A DNA stretch of 64,000 nt from a virus. Below, piece by piece: positions 23,481 to 33,212 of this stretch (positions within the stretch are counted from its first letter, which is position 1; every line of letters begins with the position of its first letter). The stretch covers positions 1 to 64,000 of IMG/VR virus record IMGVR_UViG_3300023174_000152. One strand, 5' to 3'. The position numbers were made by a program, and so were the translations under genes. The notes under the pieces were generated by a model. The model made no database searches. It had not been told where the DNA came from and worked only from the letters and a program-made list of their open reading frames with translations.

Positions 23481-24964
23481 CTACAGACTTTTACTCCATA
23501 CTGCTGTTCAAATCTGTCAGCATCTGCACGATCATTGACCATGGGCTCACCACGTATGTTGAGACTGGTGTTGAGTAGCATAGGACAACCTGTTTCCACA
23601 TACCAACGTTCTAGTAGTTGGCGGATACCAGACCCACAATCTTTGCTCACAGTTTGAACACGGCTGGTCTTATCTACGTGTATGATGGCAGGAAAGTGAT
23701 CTGGATGGCGACAACGTGCCACTACTTGCATGTACGGACTATTGGTATATCCTTTGGGCATTTCAAAATAGTCGTTGACACATTCTTCCAATATCACAGG
23801 TGCGAACGGTCTGAACTGTTGTCTGCGTTTGATTTCATTGACTCGTTCCTTGATCGTGCTGCCTCTAGGGTCCGCAAGGAGGCTACGGTTTCCAAGTGCG
23901 CGGGGGCCGAACTCGGCTCGTCCTGATGCAACCCCCACAATCTGTTCAGCAAGTAGCCTAGCCACAAGCTCATCAACGGGATAAGGCCCAGGAATATCAT
24001 GCCCCAGATAAGCACTTCTCCAGTTAACTCTATGTCCATGAGCCAAAGCGGCAGCACCAAGGCTGCTACCAGCATCACCAGGATTAGGCATAATCCAAAT
24101 ATTTTCATAAATCTCTCCCAGGTTTCTATTGGCCAAACAGTTTAATGCGACTCCGCCCATGTACACAAGATTGGTTTCGTTTGTTAGTTCCCAGGCTTTT
24201 TTCATCACACTCATTATGAGGTCTTCGGCAACTAACTGTGCGGCGCAGGCAATGTCTTCGTTGGTAGCAGATTCTAAAAAAGTTTTATCGACTCCTACAT
24301 GGAAGTTTTCTGTCAATGTTATGTTATGATAGTCCTTGACCACTTGATTACTTAAACTTTGATACCAACTATCTTTGCCCCAAGCGGCCATGCCCATGGT
24401 GATGTATTCTTCGTCCATGGGTCTAAGACCCACACGATCTGTCATGGCACTATAAAATAATCCAATGCTGTGTGGGTAACCCTGGCGCCATACTCTCCGA
24501 TACTGTGCTCGTCCTTGACTATCATACCAAGCACGATAGATACTGATAGTGTCTAACTCACCTATAGCGTCGATCACGACAACCACTGCACGTTCAAATG
24601 GACTGGTTTGGAATCCAGCGGCCGCATGACTTAGATGATGATTGGCGCTGACTTCCCGCCGAGCAGGTGTTTGATACCAGGATCCTAGATGTTTTTTTAA
24701 AGCACCATGTGTGGTCCAAGGTCCAAAGTTGCGTTGTCCAGAAAATATTTGCTGTATGTTGTGCATCCAAGGGCGTTCATAGAAGGCCACTGTGTCGTAC
24801 TCCCACTCACACAGTTCCTTGAGTAGGTCAGGTGCGATGTCAGCATCATTTTTCTTTTTACTGTAGCGTTCTGAGTGGCCGGCAAAGACTATTTCACCAT
24901 CTGATCTGATGACTGTGGCTGCCGCATCATGGAACCCTGCACTAATGCCAAGTATATGTTTCAT
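23477..24964 (-). CDS. NodU/CmcH-type carbamoyltransferase
   Basis: A 495-residue protein with the two domains of O-carbamoyltransferases. The N-terminal Kae1-like domain has LGISAGFHDAAA (5-16) and metal-binding HHLSHAAAGF (109-118). The C-terminal domain has FGPRALGNRSLLADPR, SRVQTV and LLNTSLNIRGEPMV. The family transfers carbamoyl from carbamoyl phosphate, via adenylate, to hydroxyls of sugars or natural products. It is common in phages of aquatic bacteria, where the acceptor is not known. It faces the amidinotransferase and follows the small gene at 24961. Confidence 0.93.
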   Translation of the reverse strand: MKHILGISAGFHDAAATVIRSDGEIVFAGHSERYSKKKNDADIAPDLLKELCEWEYDTVAFYERPWMHNIQQIFSGQRNFGPWTTHGALKKHLGSWYQTPARREVSANHHLSHAAAGFQTSPFERAVVVVIDAIGELDTISIYRAWYDSQGRAQYRRVWRQGYPHSIGLFYSAMTDRVGLRPMDEEYITMGMAAWGKDSWYQSLSNQVVKDYHNITLTENFHVGVDKTFLESATNEDIACAAQLVAEDLIMSVMKKAWELTNETNLVYMGGVALNCLANRNLGEIYENIWIMPNPGDAGSSLGAAALAHGHRVNWRSAYLGHDIPGPYPVDELVARLLAEQIVGVASGRAEFGPRALGNRSLLADPRGSTIKERVNEIKRRQQFRPFAPVILEECVNDYFEMPKGYTNSPYMQVVARCRHPDHFPAIIHVDKTSRVQTVSKDCGSGIRQLLERWYVETGCPMLLNTSLNIRGEPMVNDRADADRFEQQYGVKVCS

Positions 24965-25062
24965 TTATAGATAAATGGATCTCTTTTGCGTAGCTCTTTG
25001 AGTTTTTTGCGATAACGTATTTCTAGTTTGATCCTGTTGATCAAGTTGCGTAACCATTTCAT
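24961..25062 (-). CDS. Tiny basic protein
   Basis: A 33-residue ORF that fits exactly by ATGA overlaps on both sides (upstream stop at 25059, downstream start at 24964). GGAGG lies just before its start. It is a single basic amphipathic helix (NLINRIKLEIRYRKKL, then KRDPFIYK). A very similar ending, K-R-D-P-F-I-Y-K, is what I recall from small proteins of T4-like aquatic phages, so it is probably a real conserved gene. The function is unknown. Confidence 0.7.
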   Translation of the reverse strand: MKWLRNLINRIKLEIRYRKKLKELRKRDPFIYK

Positions 25063-26159
25063 TTGTTGCCTCCTATGATCTCGATCTGACGTTGTGTATA
25101 ATCCCAATCACTCCAGCAGTAATCATACACTGCCCGGGCGTCACTGGTACGCACACTGTACACATCAAGATGTGTATTTAGGCGTTTCCAGATGGCTTGA
25201 TGATCATTTGTCCAAAACGTATCTATCAGGTCGACTTGCCCGATCTGTGGATGACCAATGGTCAGGCTTTTGTCCTCGGGGTCAAACCCATTGACTGTTA
25301 ACCATTCACGAAACTCTTGTAGCTTTATCTTTTGCCACTCGTAGTTGCCGGGATTGTTGGCCCACTCTATGTCAAAATCTCCGGCAGCTTCTGTTTGACT
25401 GCGCAGGGTAGTTGACACTAACTCCCCTATCCTACTGTCTCGTCCTTCGTCTTGGAATACTTCCCAATGATGTTTGCCCACTGCTTTGTTTACTCCAACA
25501 AACACTCCGCCTAAGGGCCTATTGATAGTTTCGACTCCAAACAGTTCATAATCCTCTTCGTCTAACAAGAATCGTGGAGCATTAAGCCAACACATCAGTT
25601 GGCTGGGTCGTTGCCATTCGGGTGCTTCTATCTGCTTGCGGTAACTCAATGCCCATGATTCAAACTCATGACACAGCAAGTTGAGCTGTCGTATGTGCCA
25701 GCGTGTGGCAGGGTCAGCTCGCAGATAATATTCTTTTGGGGCACCACTGACTCCTTGCAGGTCTTCAAAGTATCTATGTAACCAGTTAAGTTTTTCTTGG
25801 CGTATGTTTCGACCTGCTGTGCGTCCATCGATAGGTTCGTCGGTGACAGTGTTGCTCATGTCAAAATAATCATTGATACGATACCCAAGGTCAGCACGAT
25901 TGATAGCATCAATGCTACGATTGACTTGATTTAGGATGTACCAACCATTGCGTTCATGATCAACAAAGCCAAAGAAACAGTAGTTCTTTTCCAAATGATA
26001 GTTTTGTTGTAAAAGCTCATTGAGAGCCGCGAGCCATTTACGACTCAACGAGTTGTCAAACACATTGATATGTACAGGAAACAGTTCTTGTGTTTTCCTG
26101 TTTTTTAGTTCAATGGTTATCCGGTCTAATGTCTTGCCACCAGCGATATATGTCTGCAT
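25059..26159 (-). CDS. Hypothetical protein next to the radical SAM genes
   Basis: A 366-residue protein without a motif I can name. It starts inside the end of the radical SAM gene (50-base overlap; no other start codon fits before ITIELKNRKTQELF). Sequence features are a beta-rich N-terminus, long helices with many Trp/Tyr (RWHIRQLNLLCHEFESW), and a C-terminal LTIGHPQIGQVDLIDTFWTN. There is no signal peptide or membrane segment. Its place suggests an accessory or substrate-handling protein for the neighbouring radical SAM enzyme. Confidence 0.65.
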   Translation of the reverse strand: MQTYIAGGKTLDRITIELKNRKTQELFPVHINVFDNSLSRKWLAALNELLQQNYHLEKNYCFFGFVDHERNGWYILNQVNRSIDAINRADLGYRINDYFDMSNTVTDEPIDGRTAGRNIRQEKLNWLHRYFEDLQGVSGAPKEYYLRADPATRWHIRQLNLLCHEFESWALSYRKQIEAPEWQRPSQLMCWLNAPRFLLDEEDYELFGVETINRPLGGVFVGVNKAVGKHHWEVFQDEGRDSRIGELVSTTLRSQTEAAGDFDIEWANNPGNYEWQKIKLQEFREWLTVNGFDPEDKSLTIGHPQIGQVDLIDTFWTNDHQAIWKRLNTHLDVYSVRTSDARAVYDYCWSDWDYTQRQIEIIGGNK

Positions 26160-27408
26160 CTGTTGCCAATATGTCGTTCATAGTGAACGAATCATTCCTT
26201 ATCTGTTCTAATTTTAACACACGAGCCTTGCCTCGAGCAAGACCTGTTTGATATTGATCGGGCCATTGTTCTGCAAATGTAGGCCGCTGTTTGAGCTGTA
26301 GTAACACGTCACGTAGTGCGCCGCGAGTGGCAGGCACCAGCTCATCTATTTTCCGATCTAGTATCTCTCTTGGCAATGCCAGCGGACTCATCACGATGTC
26401 AGGTGTAAATGAGAACACCACTTTGGCCAATATATCCACTCCCAGTTCGTCTGCTGTGCGTTGCATGGGTTCTACTTCAAACAAGCCTGGCAAGGTCAGA
26501 GTAAAATCTAATCGCATCTGTCTGCGATAACGAGCTATCTCTAGACCTCGTTTAAAGTTTTCTAAAAATACGGGCCAGGCCAGGCCTGTGCGGATGTATT
26601 CTCCGATTCTTCCTGTTCCGTCGATGCTTGCACAGATTTGGAAGTCACGTATATTTGCCAACAAATCGCGATAAAGACTAATCCCATTATAATCCACGCG
26701 AGATAAGTTTGTATTGTATCTTGCATAAAGCTGTGGTCCATCCCCTAGTTCAATGATACGTTGCATGTACCGCCAATGCTGTTCGTACATCAGTGGTTCA
26801 CCGCCAACCCAATAAATCTCTTCAACTCTGTGTTCTTCGACTGCTTGGGCAAACTCTGCTTCTATCTGGGTGTCCTGGAACTGTGTGATTTCACGTTTGA
26901 CCTCGGGACGCATCCAGTTGTTTTTGGGATTTGACCAGTCCACCATGTCATGCTTCTTCTCTTCGGTTTCCCAAGAGCTCGATAGCATGTCACCACACAT
27001 ACGACATTTGAAGTTGCAAAGATTACTGAATCTGTAATCCCAACTCACTGGCTTCATTGTAGTGAAACCATTGGGTGTAGTTTCTCGCATGGCTTGCTCG
27101 TACTTGTGACCGAACAGTCCCCAAAAATAACTGCGATAGACATCTGTATTTAATAACTTGCTGTTGCATACATCACATTCTGGCAGTGTCTCTCCGGCTA
27201 TCATGCGACGTCGCACACTCATCATGTGTTCACTGTTCCAGTGTTCATCCAGTGTGATGGGGATATAACGACCTGTGCCAGCGGCTGTGTCTATGTATTG
27301 CTCAAAGTTTTGTGCAGGTTCTCTTGACGCACAGCACATACGTCTTTCTGTTTGTGGACTTAGATAGGTATGTGTCCAGGGCGCCATACACAAGGTGTCA
27401 GGACGCAT
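26110..27408 (-). CDS. Radical SAM enzyme 1 (N-terminal Cys-rich/twitch-like segment)
   Basis: A 432-residue protein. The 4Fe-4S/SAM site is CNFKCRMC (C131, C135, C138), followed by YWVGGEP (GGEP at 202-205). Before it is a Cys-rich segment with C7 (TLCMAPWTHTYLS), CC at 25-26 and CDVC at 78-81. This has the spacing of a SPASM/twitch auxiliary-cluster domain but lies N-terminal to the core. The enzyme should generate a 5'-deoxyadenosyl radical; the substrate is unknown. It overlaps the gene at 27398 by 11 bases and is one of five related enzymes. Confidence 0.85.
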   Translation of the reverse strand: MRPDTLCMAPWTHTYLSPQTERRMCCASREPAQNFEQYIDTAAGTGRYIPITLDEHWNSEHMMSVRRRMIAGETLPECDVCNSKLLNTDVYRSYFWGLFGHKYEQAMRETTPNGFTTMKPVSWDYRFSNLCNFKCRMCGDMLSSSWETEEKKHDMVDWSNPKNNWMRPEVKREITQFQDTQIEAEFAQAVEEHRVEEIYWVGGEPLMYEQHWRYMQRIIELGDGPQLYARYNTNLSRVDYNGISLYRDLLANIRDFQICASIDGTGRIGEYIRTGLAWPVFLENFKRGLEIARYRRQMRLDFTLTLPGLFEVEPMQRTADELGVDILAKVVFSFTPDIVMSPLALPREILDRKIDELVPATRGALRDVLLQLKQRPTFAEQWPDQYQTGLARGKARVLKLEQIRNDSFTMNDILATDADIYRWWQDIRPDNH

Positions 27409-28303
27409 CGATATACTCCTGCAAAGGATTGATTATGTCCTGTTTGATAAAGTTCTTCATGACATTGGTACTAAAGAATCTGTTTTTGTTATAGGCCACA
27501 CGATCTCTAGTTTCATCGTCAAACTGTGCTATTTCGTAGTTCTTTATGTTGTTGGCAATGATATCGAGTTTGCCTTGATTAAATTCAACATCGTCATAGC
27601 TCTCATCAAATAGATTATCAAAGGTTTCAAACCCCCAACTGCGAAGGTGCTTCAATGTTCCAAGAGTGCCCACTACCATGAAAGGGTGCATGTAAGCAAT
27701 GGGTTTCCAAGTTTTCTCAGTGATAAAACCACGTCCAGTGACCAGGGTTTCTACTGCTATAGTAAATGATGTGGAATCGTACCATTCAGGATTAAAGTAT
27801 CTTTGCCAGTTGATAAAATCACCAGGTTCTCTCTGCTCCAATGGTAGATCGTTGGGCAACATCTTGTTATGGTAACTCCAGATAAATCTATCCAGCCACG
27901 GTGCAAACTTTTCCAACGTCATGTCTCTGTGTGGTCTTTTGCGACACATAGGCATGAGTGCAAGTTTGCTATAGTTTCTAGTGGGATAATATTTTTCGTA
28001 TCCAAGATTGATATACCAAGGTGCTTCGTTGAACCAAAACCATTTGAGAGAACTTATGGTATGGAATGTTGGATGAGGATCTCGATATTCCCATAACTCC
28101 TCTACTGCTACTTTATATCCTTGTTCCCACAGTTGTGTGGCCAATTCTTTGTCTGAGTTATGATGTGTCACAAACACACAGTTTTTTTGATAGGTCTTTG
28201 AAGCGTCCCATTGAGAAAACTTAAACCATTGAGAAAACACTGGCAACACATGTCGTGCCATGAAAGCAGATTTATATTCAGGAAGTAATACCAAATCAAT
28301 CAT
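27398..28303 (-). CDS. Glycosyltransferase-like protein, EKTWKP variant, copy 3
   Basis: A 301-residue protein with TSFTIAVETLVTGRGF, ITEKTWKPIAYMHPFMVV, GTLKHLRSWGFETFDNLFDESYDD, matching copies 1, 2 and 4. The N-terminal ~150 residues have unrelated sequence and no signal peptide. It lies between radical SAM enzymes 1 and 2, overlapping both by a few bases, which suggests cotranscription and a linked function. Confidence 0.5.
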   Translation of the reverse strand: MIDLVLLPEYKSAFMARHVLPVFSQWFKFSQWDASKTYQKNCVFVTHHNSDKELATQLWEQGYKVAVEELWEYRDPHPTFHTISSLKWFWFNEAPWYINLGYEKYYPTRNYSKLALMPMCRKRPHRDMTLEKFAPWLDRFIWSYHNKMLPNDLPLEQREPGDFINWQRYFNPEWYDSTSFTIAVETLVTGRGFITEKTWKPIAYMHPFMVVGTLGTLKHLRSWGFETFDNLFDESYDDVEFNQGKLDIIANNIKNYEIAQFDDETRDRVAYNKNRFFSTNVMKNFIKQDIINPLQEYIDAS

Positions 28304-29508
28304 TGATATCCAATGGCCTGTGCTAGTTCTGGGAGGTAATCTCCAAGTCGTTGCTGGCGTTTAAAATCTAGATCTTCGATCTTCATGCGCAACAACTGCC
28401 CGTCTAGACTAGCACCGTTGTTCATGAAATCAATGATTCGATCAACTTCGGCACGGAACTTGTCTGGTATTTTGGCTTGTTGCAACCGTTGAGTCGTCAG
28501 TTTTTTAGCTTCCGTGGGCATGGTTCCTATACTAAAATAGTAAGCATCATGCAACATGTTCCAATATACAAAATCAAAATCCTGGGTGTCGATCCACTGT
28601 GCCACGTCTTCAAGGTACATTACATTGAACACATTAATTGTACAACAAACTTGTAAAGTCATGTTGAGATTGCGCTCTCTCATGTCCTTAAAACGCTTGA
28701 TGTTGTTGCAGACTTCTGACCATACAGCATTGGTGCGCTGATACTCAAAACGACTGCCAATATCATCGATACTGAATGCAACTTCAACGTGCTTGAAATA
28801 TTGCCAAATCTCTTCGGCCTGTTCAGGATACTGGGTGCCGTTGGTATTATAATGTATTTCAATCTGGTGTGCATGCCCTCGGTCAATCAATCGTTGTAAC
28901 AAATCAAAATGTTCTCGGATCATGAATGGTTCACCGCCTGTGAACTCTATGTAACGTACTTCACTCATAGCCGAATCCAACTGCGACCAAAACTGCTCGC
29001 TTTCTCTGGGCCAGGCGCCATCTCGTAACATTTGATAATGGAAGGAGTTTTTCTTTTCTTCTTTGTCGATGATAAAATTTAGTTCTTCTGTGGCGAACTG
29101 ACTAGAACTCCAGGATCCACAAATACGGCATTTTAGATTACAAATGTTACCTAGTTTAAGATCCAAGAACATAAGTGGTTTAGCATCTGTGGTCCAGTCT
29201 TCACTGATACCCATGTGCTTGAGTCTGTCTAGAGTGTGCATGCGTTTGCTGGTACGGCCTGCACGTTCCTCATTCCAGCAACGGCGACAGGTCTGTGGCT
29301 GTTTGCCTTGTAAAAACTCTTGGCGTAAACTTACCATGTGTTTGCTATTTTGTATTTCCTGGAATGAGGCTTGATTGAGTTTGAACTTGTTGCCTGAATC
29401 ATCTACTATTTCGTCTATGGCCAAACAACATGGCCGTACTGTACCAATGGGGCTGGCTTCTATTGATACCCAAGGCAATACGCAAAACTTAGAATGTGGT
29501 ATTTTCAT
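28300..29508 (-). CDS. Radical SAM enzyme 2
   Basis: A 402-residue protein. Radical SAM site CNLKCRIC (C123, C127, C130), GGEP near residue 165 (YIEFTGGEPF). N-terminal Cys-rich segment: C9 (KFCVLPWVS), CC at 27-28 (RPCCLA), C74 and C77 (CRRC). This arrangement equals that of enzymes 1 and 3. ATGA overlaps join it to copy 3 (downstream) and to enzyme 3 (upstream). Confidence 0.85.
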   Translation of the reverse strand: MKIPHSKFCVLPWVSIEASPIGTVRPCCLAIDEIVDDSGNKFKLNQASFQEIQNSKHMVSLRQEFLQGKQPQTCRRCWNEERAGRTSKRMHTLDRLKHMGISEDWTTDAKPLMFLDLKLGNICNLKCRICGSWSSSQFATEELNFIIDKEEKKNSFHYQMLRDGAWPRESEQFWSQLDSAMSEVRYIEFTGGEPFMIREHFDLLQRLIDRGHAHQIEIHYNTNGTQYPEQAEEIWQYFKHVEVAFSIDDIGSRFEYQRTNAVWSEVCNNIKRFKDMRERNLNMTLQVCCTINVFNVMYLEDVAQWIDTQDFDFVYWNMLHDAYYFSIGTMPTEAKKLTTQRLQQAKIPDKFRAEVDRIIDFMNNGASLDGQLLRMKIEDLDFKRQQRLGDYLPELAQAIGYQ

Positions 29509-30860
29509 GCTTTTAAAATCCTATGTGTTCGGCCTGGGGGTAACTGAGCATCTTCTTTCCTATATTGATATATCTCTTGGAGCTCTGGAACCACAGACAT
29601 CAAACTTTCATTCCTCGCCCAGTCTAGATCTTCTACTGTTCGCCAAAACTCTGGCAGCAAATGGCTGTTGTCCGTAGACATCATGAAAGCAACAGCGGCT
29701 TGGAACCCACCGACTGCACGTTGGATAGGATCTCTAGGCATCAGCCACTCAATGTGTTCTTCGAACTCTTTCTTGAATCTTAGTTTAATATCCATTGGCA
29801 ATAGGTCAATGCGATAGTTCATAGGTCCTTGTAGGATATTGAGATTGAAGTCTTTGGGTTCAATGAACCCTTGGTCAATCATGTAACGATGATATTTTAC
29901 AAAGTTCCAGATATTCATTAAACTCAGTGTGGGACTGATCATAAAATCAATGTGTGGGCATTCGCGTTTGATGTCTCGTATGTTTTGTTCCACATCAGCC
30001 CACTTGGTTCCTGAACGTATAACTGCGGCACGCTCACCCATGTCATCTAAACTAGCAGCCACACAAACATTGGGAAAGTGTTTCCAAAGATCTATTACAC
30101 TTTCACGTTTAAATCGTAGTTCAGTTAAGTTAGTGTTGTAGATCAAACGTACATTGGTATTGCCTTTTTCAATCAAGAGCTTGAGAATACGATTATGCTC
30201 TTCCATGATCAAAGGTTCGCCACCGGCAAAATAGATCTGATCTAGGTGTGGGACATGCTCTTGCATTTGTTCCCAAACGTCTTCTTCGTGGCGGCCAGCA
30301 AACTGTACACGAGGGCGAAGTTCTTTGCCCCACAGTTTGATGTCATCATCGTACCAACGACTTGAAAAGATTGATCCACAACTGCGACATTTCAAGTTAC
30401 AGATGTTAGAAAAACGCACATCCCAATAGTGTAATCGCATGTCAGGTAACGAACCATCGGGCAATGTTTGATCAACTAGGTCAATGTGTTGCCCAAAGTT
30501 CTTATTTGAGTTATTGCGCATGGATGCAAATCCTGCTGATTCTTGTTCGTAGCAGTCGCCGCATTCCTTGCAGGGCAGATCACTTAGCATGTTGCGGCGC
30601 ATTTGTCGCATAGGCTCGTCGTTCCAGATTTCCTTCATTGACTTTTCTTTGAAGTTGCCCACAGGATGTTCGGCCTTGCCCAAACAACAAGGATATGCAC
30701 GACCATCGGGCCAAGCATGCAAGTGTATCCAAGGAATGATACAGAACGTATCTGAGTGCATGAGCCTGTGTTGTTGTTTTTCGGTCAGATGTTCCAGAGG
30801 AATCCAACTGGGAACACGGTCTTTCCAGTTATAGTTACTAAGATTACTTTTCTTTGTCAT
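29505..30860 (-). CDS. Radical SAM enzyme 3
   Basis: A 451-residue protein. The ATG at 30860 overlaps the stop of the upstream gene (ATGA) and is preferred to an alternative upstream start. Site CNLKCRSC (C154, C158, C161); GGEP follows (YFAGGEPLI). N-terminal Cys-rich segment: C40 (TFCIIPWIHLHAWPDG), CC near 58-59, then CKEC and C103. It shows the WPDG turn typical of SPASM-like sequences. It probably acts with enzymes 2 and 4, the three being translated as coupled neighbours. Confidence 0.85.
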   Translation of the reverse strand: MTKKSNLSNYNWKDRVPSWIPLEHLTEKQQHRLMHSDTFCIIPWIHLHAWPDGRAYPCCLGKAEHPVGNFKEKSMKEIWNDEPMRQMRRNMLSDLPCKECGDCYEQESAGFASMRNNSNKNFGQHIDLVDQTLPDGSLPDMRLHYWDVRFSNICNLKCRSCGSIFSSRWYDDDIKLWGKELRPRVQFAGRHEEDVWEQMQEHVPHLDQIYFAGGEPLIMEEHNRILKLLIEKGNTNVRLIYNTNLTELRFKRESVIDLWKHFPNVCVAASLDDMGERAAVIRSGTKWADVEQNIRDIKRECPHIDFMISPTLSLMNIWNFVKYHRYMIDQGFIEPKDFNLNILQGPMNYRIDLLPMDIKLRFKKEFEEHIEWLMPRDPIQRAVGGFQAAVAFMMSTDNSHLLPEFWRTVEDLDWARNESLMSVVPELQEIYQYRKEDAQLPPGRTHRILKA

Positions 30861-32209
30861 AGTGATCGATACCAAGAAGCCAACATTGGAAATGTGGCAC
30901 AAAAATCTTTTCCTCTACGCTGATCGTATTGCTCATGGAACTTTTTAAAATCATTATACAAGCTCGCACGATCAAAGGTGTCTGAGTGTGGTGTTTTGAC
31001 CACGTCTAAATAATCAATCAAGCGTTGAACTTGATTGAGTTCCATTTGATGTAAGAATTCATTGTCCTTGTTTTCATCGTACCACTCCTGTAGTTGTTGT
31101 CCGCGAGCTTGACGTATGTCTTCCGGCAATACCAGTGGGCTTTGAAAACTTGGAAAGCGTAATATGTTCAATGTAAATGTTGGAAAGTCTCGACCATATT
31201 GTTTTTTAAACATCATCATGATGTCAAGGAAATCAGTTAAACTTTCCAAACAAAGAGCGTTAATAGTACACATTACATGTAGGCCCCGTAGACGTTTGCT
31301 ACCAGCCAGCATGTGCATATTGGTCATCCATTGTGTCCAATCTAATCCATCTCGAATATATTCAGCATGCCCATTCACGCTTTCGTTGCTGGTGTACAGA
31401 TCTAATGTAACACCTTCTGCACGATCCAATAGCTTGAGCACATCTTCTGTGGTCATGCCCAAGTTAGAGTTAATGGCTAGTCGTGTATCACTTTTGCCGC
31501 GATTCTCTTTGAACCAGTCCAACAGTTTCCAAGTGTAACCGCTCATCAATGGTTCACCGCCAGTTATTCGGAGTTCTTTGAGTGTTCTGTGGAGGTCAGA
31601 CTCCCACCAAGCGAAAAATGCGTCCACATAAGGATTCCGATCATTGAATGTATAGAGCTGACTGCTATCATGAGCGTGAGTAAAATGATTACGCCCGTCT
31701 GATACCAAGCCATGGTATGGACCGTGTTTGTTGATGTCTCGGACCCAGGTGCTACTAAAAGCAGGATTACAATAAGAACAAGCGAATTGGCAAGTCCTAT
31801 CAAAGGCGATTTCCAAGGTCTGTAGATCCACGTCTTGATCGCTGGCAGTATTGAAAGCATGATTTAAATCCTCGTCTGAGTATATAACAGTTTTATAGAC
31901 ACGGTCAGATATGTTATCGCGTCCGATATCTTCAATCTTCCAGCAATATTCACAGCCTGCTGGTCGTTGTCCCTGTTGCATCATTGCACGTTCTGATTTC
32001 TTTTTAGGGGTATTGTGCAAGGCCTTGGGATTGGCTTCTACTTCTTCTACACTTACTTTGTGTGGCAATGGGTGATGGCAACTTGTGGTCATGCCCGATC
32101 CTAACCAAATGGTAGCGTTGTACCATTTAGCTCCACAAAAGCTGGCCGACTTGATGTCAATGACTCTGCGTTTGTATTCTAAGTCTGTTTCGTTGTCTAT
32201 TCTAGGCAT
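30857..32209 (-). CDS. Radical SAM enzyme 4
   Basis: A 450-residue protein. The ATG at 32209 is used; a TTG further upstream would start inside the neighbour. Site CQFACSYC (C140, C144, C147), with RITGGEPLM later. Its N-terminal Cys pattern (FCGAKW...TSCHHPLPHK...CEYCW) is like enzyme 5 and different from 1 to 3, so 4 and 5 form a second subgroup. It ends IYDQRRGKDF-like, as does enzyme 5 (NEHDQRRGTRFLKVFP). The substrate is unknown. Confidence 0.82.
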   Translation of the reverse strand: MPRIDNETDLEYKRRVIDIKSASFCGAKWYNATIWLGSGMTTSCHHPLPHKVSVEEVEANPKALHNTPKKKSERAMMQQGQRPAGCEYCWKIEDIGRDNISDRVYKTVIYSDEDLNHAFNTASDQDVDLQTLEIAFDRTCQFACSYCNPAFSSTWVRDINKHGPYHGLVSDGRNHFTHAHDSSQLYTFNDRNPYVDAFFAWWESDLHRTLKELRITGGEPLMSGYTWKLLDWFKENRGKSDTRLAINSNLGMTTEDVLKLLDRAEGVTLDLYTSNESVNGHAEYIRDGLDWTQWMTNMHMLAGSKRLRGLHVMCTINALCLESLTDFLDIMMMFKKQYGRDFPTFTLNILRFPSFQSPLVLPEDIRQARGQQLQEWYDENKDNEFLHQMELNQVQRLIDYLDVVKTPHSDTFDRASLYNDFKKFHEQYDQRRGKDFCATFPMLASWYRSL

Positions 32210-33212
32210 TGACAAAATCTTTCATTTGTTGTGTAAATGTATCACGTTGATTACTATGTATCGCAAATGCATGGCGCAGATTATATAAACGTGTTTCTTT
32301 GGATTCTTCCCAAAACTTTGGCAGATCTTGTTTGACCAGCCAGGCCACTTCATGCACTAGACGTTGTATTCTTTCTTGCCCATCTTCAATGTCATCAAAT
32401 GATTCGTCGATCCATTGACCGTATGTCTGGAAACCAAGACGTTTTATGTCTCGATAAAACCCGCGATTGGCACATACCAAGAAAGGATGTGTAGCCAACA
32501 CAGGTTTGTAAAACTTTTCCGTCCTAAAACTCGAAGGATGTTCAAACACAGTTTCTGTGACCAAAGTAAACCAAGTGTCAAGGTGCTGTGCTGGAACTAT
32601 GACACCATCGATCCATCCAGGATTTTCTACATCGTATCCTGGAGGTAAAGTTTGTGTTGGTACTTTGTGTTCGGAGTATATTCGATTAAAATCAGGATGG
32701 CCCCAGGTGATGTCTGCATCGTGATTACACCAGAGTGCGCGATCAAGAAGTTGTTGCTGTTGTAAAAGATGTATAAGATACTGTCTATGTGGTCTTAGTT
32801 TCCGATTGGTGAACAAAAAACTATATTTTCTCGAATGTCTATTGTAATCCATGAGTGGAACACCATAGTTTTGGCTACCTAAAGTAGCGGACAGAAAATG
32901 TTCTGAATTTAGATTGACTATGTCGTTGGGTGCATCTCCACCAGTGATCCAACGTATCTGTCCTGATTGCATTTTAGACAAATAGTGTGGACTAGATGCT
33001 ATGTGCCATTGCGTTATTACACTTTCATCTGTCTTTTCAATCACTGCACGACCGCCCATGGACAGCATGTCATATACTCTAGGCCACTGTTGCACAAATG
33101 TTTTTAAACTCATGACATAGATATCCGCAGTCAATGCTAGATTTCCTGTTTCGATCTCATTGTCAGGTCTGAGATAGTTTAGGGCTACACCTGGTTCAAC
33201 TATGATTCGCAT
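32202..33212 (-). CDS. Glycosyltransferase-like protein, EKFYKP variant, copy 4
   Basis: A 336-residue protein. The ATG at 33212 (MRIIVEPGVALNYL) is preferred to a start 27 bases further upstream. The C-terminal half has LVTETVFEH, FRTEKFYKPVLATHPFLV, GFYRDIKRLGFQTYGQWIDESFDD, matching the other copies. The N-terminal part is distinct. It lies between radical SAM enzymes 4 and 5. Confidence 0.5.
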   Translation of the reverse strand: MRIIVEPGVALNYLRPDNEIETGNLALTADIYVMSLKTFVQQWPRVYDMLSMGGRAVIEKTDESVITQWHIASSPHYLSKMQSGQIRWITGGDAPNDIVNLNSEHFLSATLGSQNYGVPLMDYNRHSRKYSFLFTNRKLRPHRQYLIHLLQQQQLLDRALWCNHDADITWGHPDFNRIYSEHKVPTQTLPPGYDVENPGWIDGVIVPAQHLDTWFTLVTETVFEHPSSFRTEKFYKPVLATHPFLVCANRGFYRDIKRLGFQTYGQWIDESFDDIEDGQERIQRLVHEVAWLVKQDLPKFWEESKETRLYNLRHAFAIHSNQRDTFTQQMKDFVNA

